Of a DNA stretch of 8,216 nucleotides, positions 5,589 to 8,216 are shown piece after piece (positions within the stretch are counted from its first letter, which is position 1; each line of letters begins with the position of its first letter). The translations under genes were made by a program, and so were the position numbers. Source of the stretch: Nitrospiraceae bacterium UBA6898. Its GTDB lineage: Bacteria; Nitrospirota; Thermodesulfovibrionia; Thermodesulfovibrionales; UBA6898. Location of the stretch: NCBI GenBank assembly GCA_002448975.1, contig DKBO01000232.1, positions 1 to 8,216 of the forward strand, given 5' to 3'. Under the pieces are notes generated by a model. It was not told the DNA's origin and ran no database searches. It saw only the letters and a program-made list of their open reading frames with translations.

Positions 5589-7248
5589 GGGTAACGATCG
5601 CGGCAATCTGCCGCAGGCGCATGTCGAGCCGAGGAAGGGCCTGCATATTTCGGTTGTATGGATCATCCCGATTCTCGCGGCGGTAATCGCCGTCGGAATT
5701 GCGGCCCAGCGGATCATGAGCGAGGGCCCGACCATCACCATAGTTTTCAAGTCCGCCGGAGGCGTCGAGGCAGGCAAGACGGTCGTCAAGTATAAGGACG
5801 TAGTCATCGGCCAGGTAAAGACTGTGCAACTTACTGCGGACTTCTCGAGAGTGGAGGTGACGGTGAAGGTCGCCAAGAGCGCGGCCGGACTTATCGTCGA
5901 GGATGCGAAATTCTGGGTTGTCGAACCCCGCGTCAGCCTGGGCGGAATTTCCGGCCTGGGTACGCTGCTTTCGGGCAACTATATCGGGTTCGAGGCGGGT
6001 AAGTCGCATAAAAAGCAGCGGAGGTTCATCGGGCTCGAAACGCCGCCGATGATCACTACGGATCAGCCGGGCCGGCAGTTCGCGCTCAAGGCGGCAGACC
6101 TGGGATCCCTGGGGATAGGTTCGCCGATCTACTACCACCGCCTGAAAGCCGGGGAGGTCATCGCGTATAACCTGGAGGATGACGGTAAATCAGTCATGAT
6201 CAAGATATTTATCAATGAACCGTATGACAAGTACGTCATCCCGGAGACCCGCTTCTGGAACGCGAGCGGCCTGGATGTCTCGGTCGGCGCGTCCGGGATG
6301 CAAGTACGCACCCAATCTGTCGTTTCGCTCCTTGCGGGAGGACTCGCGTTTGACACGCCGCCTTTCGCTCCAAAGACCGATCCAGCCCCTGCGGACGCGA
6401 TCTTCACCCTTTACAGCGATCAGGCCACAGCGATGAAGAAGCCCGAGTCCATCGCCGCGCACTATGTGCTCTACTTTAATGAATCACTGCGGGGGCTTTC
6501 CGTGGGCGCGCCGGTAACTCTCCTTGGGCTGCCGACGGGCGAGGTGACTGAAGTGGGGGTTGACTTCGATCCGAAGACTTTGAAAATCCGCGGGCGTGTG
6601 GAGATCGTCTCCTTCGCAGAGCGCATGACTGCGCGCCTGGGCAAAGATCAGACAAGTGCCGGCAAGGCCTTGATGCAGAGTAAAGACCAGCGCGAGAGAC
6701 TCATGCGGCTATTGGTCGAGGAGCGGGGGCTGCGCGCCCAGCTTAAGAGCGGGAGCCTGATCACCGGTCAGCTTTATGTGGCCTTCGACTACTTCCCTGA
6801 TGCGCCAAAGGCGAAGATCAACTGGAATTCTGAGCGGGTGGAGCTTCCGGTGATGCCGAGTACTGTTCATGACCTTGAAGGCAAGCTCACCGGCATTATC
6901 ACCAAACTTGACAAGCTGCCGTACGAGGAAATCGGTGAAGACCTCAGGAAGTCACTGGCGTCGCTCGACCAGATGCTCAAGGACGCAGACAAGGCCCTGA
7001 ATCATATTGACGGCGAACTCATGCCCGCACTCAAGGCGACCCTCGATAAACTTCACGATGCGGTTTCCAGCGCTGACCGTGTCCTCAAGAGCACGGACGC
7101 TACCATTGTCGGCAAGGACGCTCCGGTCCAGCAGGAACTGCACGATGCCCTGAAGGAGATCGCCGGTGCGGCGCGGTCGCTGAGACTCCTGACAGACTAC
7201 CTCGAACGCCATCCCGAAGCGCTGATCCGGGGAAAGGGGGGTGAATAG
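5581..7248 (+). CDS. pqiB: PqiB, intermembrane-transport MCE (MlaD-type) protein
   Basis: A 555-residue protein, close to the ~546 of E. coli PqiB. A short cytoplasmic head is followed by one membrane anchor (about 23-42), then three MCE/MlaD domains at about 50-140, 165-258 and 293-425. Each has the expected opening, such as ITIVFKSAGGVEAGKTVVKYKDVVIGQV in the first, GSLGIGSPIYYHRLKAGEV in the second and ESLRGLSVGAPVTLLGLPTGEV in the third. The C-terminal region (430-545) is strongly helical with heptad-like Leu/Asp/Lys spacing, matching the helices that extend the tunnel in PqiB. In E. coli PqiB forms a hexameric, periplasm-spanning tube anchored in the inner membrane and reaching toward the outer membrane, thought to carry lipids. 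It overlaps the upstream pqiA by 8 bases and is 2 bases from pqiC. No truncation or frameshift is visible. Confidence 0.96.
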   Translation: MDEGNDRGNLPQAHVEPRKGLHISVVWIIPILAAVIAVGIAAQRIMSEGPTITIVFKSAGGVEAGKTVVKYKDVVIGQVKTVQLTADFSRVEVTVKVAKSAAGLIVEDAKFWVVEPRVSLGGISGLGTLLSGNYIGFEAGKSHKKQRRFIGLETPPMITTDQPGRQFALKAADLGSLGIGSPIYYHRLKAGEVIAYNLEDDGKSVMIKIFINEPYDKYVIPETRFWNASGLDVSVGASGMQVRTQSVVSLLAGGLAFDTPPFAPKTDPAPADAIFTLYSDQATAMKKPESIAAHYVLYFNESLRGLSVGAPVTLLGLPTGEVTEVGVDFDPKTLKIRGRVEIVSFAERMTARLGKDQTSAGKALMQSKDQRERLMRLLVEERGLRAQLKSGSLITGQLYVAFDYFPDAPKAKINWNSERVELPVMPSTVHDLEGKLTGIITKLDKLPYEEIGEDLRKSLASLDQMLKDADKALNHIDGELMPALKATLDKLHDAVSSADRVLKSTDATIVGKDAPVQQELHDALKEIAGAARSLRLLTDYLERHPEALIRGKGGE

Positions 7249-7250
7249 CC

Positions 7251-7841
7251 ATGACACACCGCTTCTCAGTTTTTGCACTCATCTGCGGTTTGACCATCTT
7301 CTCAACGGCATGTTCGACCGCGCCGTCGCATTTTTTCACTCTTAACGCTACGCCGGGGGCTGCGGCGCCGTCGTCTGACCTGACGGTAGTCGTCGGGCCG
7401 GTATCGGTGCCTCCTGTTGTCGACCGCCCTCAGATAGTTATCAGCACTGGTCTGAATCAGGTGAAGATGGACGAACTCAATCGATGGGCTATGCCGCTGC
7501 AGGATAACATTGCGCACGTGGTGGCCGCTGATCTTGCTGCGATGCTCGGCACCGCACGCGTGGCACTGTCTTCAGATGCATTTGGCGCAGACCCTGATTA
7601 CCGAATATCCATCGAAGTGCAGAGCTTCGAATCGGCGCCCGGGAAGGAAGCGGTGCTGGACGCTGTCTGGACCGTGAAGCGGACAAAGGATAATGTGTCG
7701 GAGACAGGGCGCACGACCGTGCGTGAGGGGGTTCAGGGAACGGGCTACGATGCACTGGCTGCAGCCCACAGCCGGGCAGTGGACCGCATGAGCCGGGACA
7801 TCGCAGATGCCGTGCAGAAGCTCGCTCATTCAGGGCAGTAA
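7251..7841 (+). CDS. pqiC: PqiC-like outer-membrane lipoprotein (ABC-type transport auxiliary family)
   Basis: A 196-residue lipoprotein that starts at an ATG 2 bases after pqiB, with a purine SD (GGAAAGGGGGG, about 7231-7241) inside the end of pqiB. The signal peptide has hydrophobic residues 6-18 and a lipobox STAC with C21 as the acylated residue; Ser at -3 instead of the usual Leu is slightly atypical. The domain follows the YmbA/PqiC plan: HFFTLNATP near the start, VVVGPVSVPPVVDRPQIVIS, LNRWAMPLQDNIAHVVAADLAAMLG, DYRISIEVQSFES, an AVWTVKRT strand and a C-terminal helix (167-192). There is Ser at +2 and no Asp there, so sorting to the outer membrane is expected. In E. coli PqiC binds the outer end of the PqiB tunnel. 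It is the last gene of the tight cluster. Confidence 0.93.
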   Translation: MTHRFSVFALICGLTIFSTACSTAPSHFFTLNATPGAAAPSSDLTVVVGPVSVPPVVDRPQIVISTGLNQVKMDELNRWAMPLQDNIAHVVAADLAAMLGTARVALSSDAFGADPDYRISIEVQSFESAPGKEAVLDAVWTVKRTKDNVSETGRTTVREGVQGTGYDALAAAHSRAVDRMSRDIADAVQKLAHSGQ

Positions 7842-7965
7842 GCGAGTGATTGAGGTCTGCGACGATTATCGGTTGCGGCCATCATGCCAGGAAGGAACAG
7901 TGAAATATCGCTGAATCCTTCCAGAAAGAGCGTTTGTCGGTTTCCATCAAGGAAGGGAGAGAGAG
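7842..7965. other. 124-base gap between pqiC and sulfatase gene
   Basis: This gap follows the last gene of the pqi cluster. It begins with a weak CTCGCT/AGCGAG pair (7821-7826 with 7841-7846) spanning the pqiC stop, contains the larger hairpin at 7890-7922, and ends in the SD of the sulfatase gene. A frame from 7884 runs into the sulfatase gene in the wrong frame and looks like noise. No promoter could be assigned with confidence. Confidence 0.55.
7890..7922 (+). other. imperfect hairpin upstream of the sulfatase gene
   Basis: GGAAGGA (7890-7896) pairs with TCCTTCC (7916-7922). Inside it CAGTG (7898-7902) pairs with CGCTG (7909-7913) with one G-T wobble, around an AAATAT loop, leaving a small A/AA internal bulge. 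No T-run follows on either strand, so a standard intrinsic terminator is unlikely. It could be an atypical terminator after pqiC or a leader element ahead of the sulfatase gene. Confidence 0.4.
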
Positions 7966-8216
7966 ATGAAGACAAAGAAAGTTGCTTCAGCAGTATTGGC
8001 CTTAAACGGTGTGGTTATGCTGACGGCGGCGCCAGTTACCGCACAGGTAATCACGGGTGTACCGGGTTCTCCCAGCGCGACCACTACCATTGACGGGAAG
8101 CAGCTCCCTCCGCCGGAGCCGAAGTTCGGAGGGGTGATCAGGGAAAAAGCCTCGGAGTCGAAGGCCTGGTGGGCGCCGCGTGTCGTGCCGCCGAAGGGCG
8201 CGCCCAACGTGCTGCT
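7966..8216 (+). CDS. probable sulfatase (arylsulfatase-like), N-terminal fragment
   Basis: The window ends inside this gene; 83 full codons are visible. The ATG at 7966 directly follows a long purine SD (GGAAGGGAGAGAGAG, 7951-7965). A signal peptide covers residues 1-26 (MKTKK, hydrophobic core, VTA/Q). Then come ITGVPGSPSATTTIDGKQLP, PPEPKFGGVI and KAWWAPRVVPPKGAPNVLL. The order of a PSATTTIDGKQLPPP-like linker, KFGGVI and a final P-KGAPNVLL is what I know from exported arylsulfatases, where the last segment runs into the metal-binding aspartates of the alkaline-phosphatase-like fold. The catalytic Cys/Ser motif and metal ligands lie beyond the window, so activity cannot be judged. Predicted location is periplasmic or secreted. 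DUF1254 and sulfatase genes often share neighbourhoods in my memory, but this is not evidence of a shared pathway. Confidence 0.78.
   Translation, partial: MKTKKVASAVLALNGVVMLTAAPVTAQVITGVPGSPSATTTIDGKQLPPPEPKFGGVIREKASESKAWWAPRVVPPKGAPNVL

Noticed and set aside
4620..5978. Long antisense open frame (452 codons) on the - strand
   Set aside because: It lies opposite both pqiA genes and pqiB, whose family matches are clear. The translation is Arg/Pro/His-rich with no recognisable domain, as expected for the complement of GC-biased genes.
7884..8093. 69-codon + frame overlapping the sulfatase start
   Set aside because: It has no SD and runs out of frame through the signal peptide of the sulfatase gene, whose start is well supported.

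Overview
The window reads as chromosomal DNA of a Gram-negative bacterium with an outer membrane. It encodes a PqiABC-type trans-envelope system, an outer-membrane-type lipoprotein and several Sec-exported proteins. Codon use is GC-leaning, Shine-Dalgarno (SD) sites are strong and purine-rich, and all ten genes lie on the + strand. Family content fits Pseudomonadota or Desulfobacterota-like lineages; no rRNA or other marker fixes the taxon. No mobile element, tRNA, CRISPR array or phage gene was seen.

Layout. (1) 1-1119: the 3' part of a DUF1254/DUF1214 protein gene, cut by the window start. (2) 1120-1222: a short gap with a perfect 9-bp hairpin just ahead of the next gene. (3) 1223-1510: a 95-residue secreted protein of unknown function with two cysteines. 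(4) 1511-1781: a 271-base gap with no convincing gene. (5) 1782-4270: three exported-protein genes, namely a DUF2092 (LolA/LolB-like) protein, a Gly/His/Trp-rich tandem-repeat protein and a second, probably LolA-like, periplasmic protein. (6) 4279-7841: a pqi locus in which PqiA is encoded as two separate half-proteins, followed by PqiB (three MCE domains) and the lipoprotein PqiC. (7) 7842-7965: a gap with an imperfect hairpin. (8) 7966-8216: the start of a probable sulfatase gene, cut by the window end.

Working together. The genes from 1782 to 7841 are packed with gaps of 55 bases or less and several overlaps, so they are plausibly one transcript. PqiA, PqiB and PqiC are known in E. coli to form an inner-membrane protein, a periplasm-spanning MCE tunnel and an outer-membrane lipoprotein linked to lipid movement and envelope integrity. 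Two exported proteins that look lipid-carrier-like sit directly upstream, only 8 bases from the first pqiA. This suggests an extended envelope-lipid module, with the repeat protein as a possible surface or periplasmic structural part. That link is inference from gene order; the pqi assignments themselves are strong.
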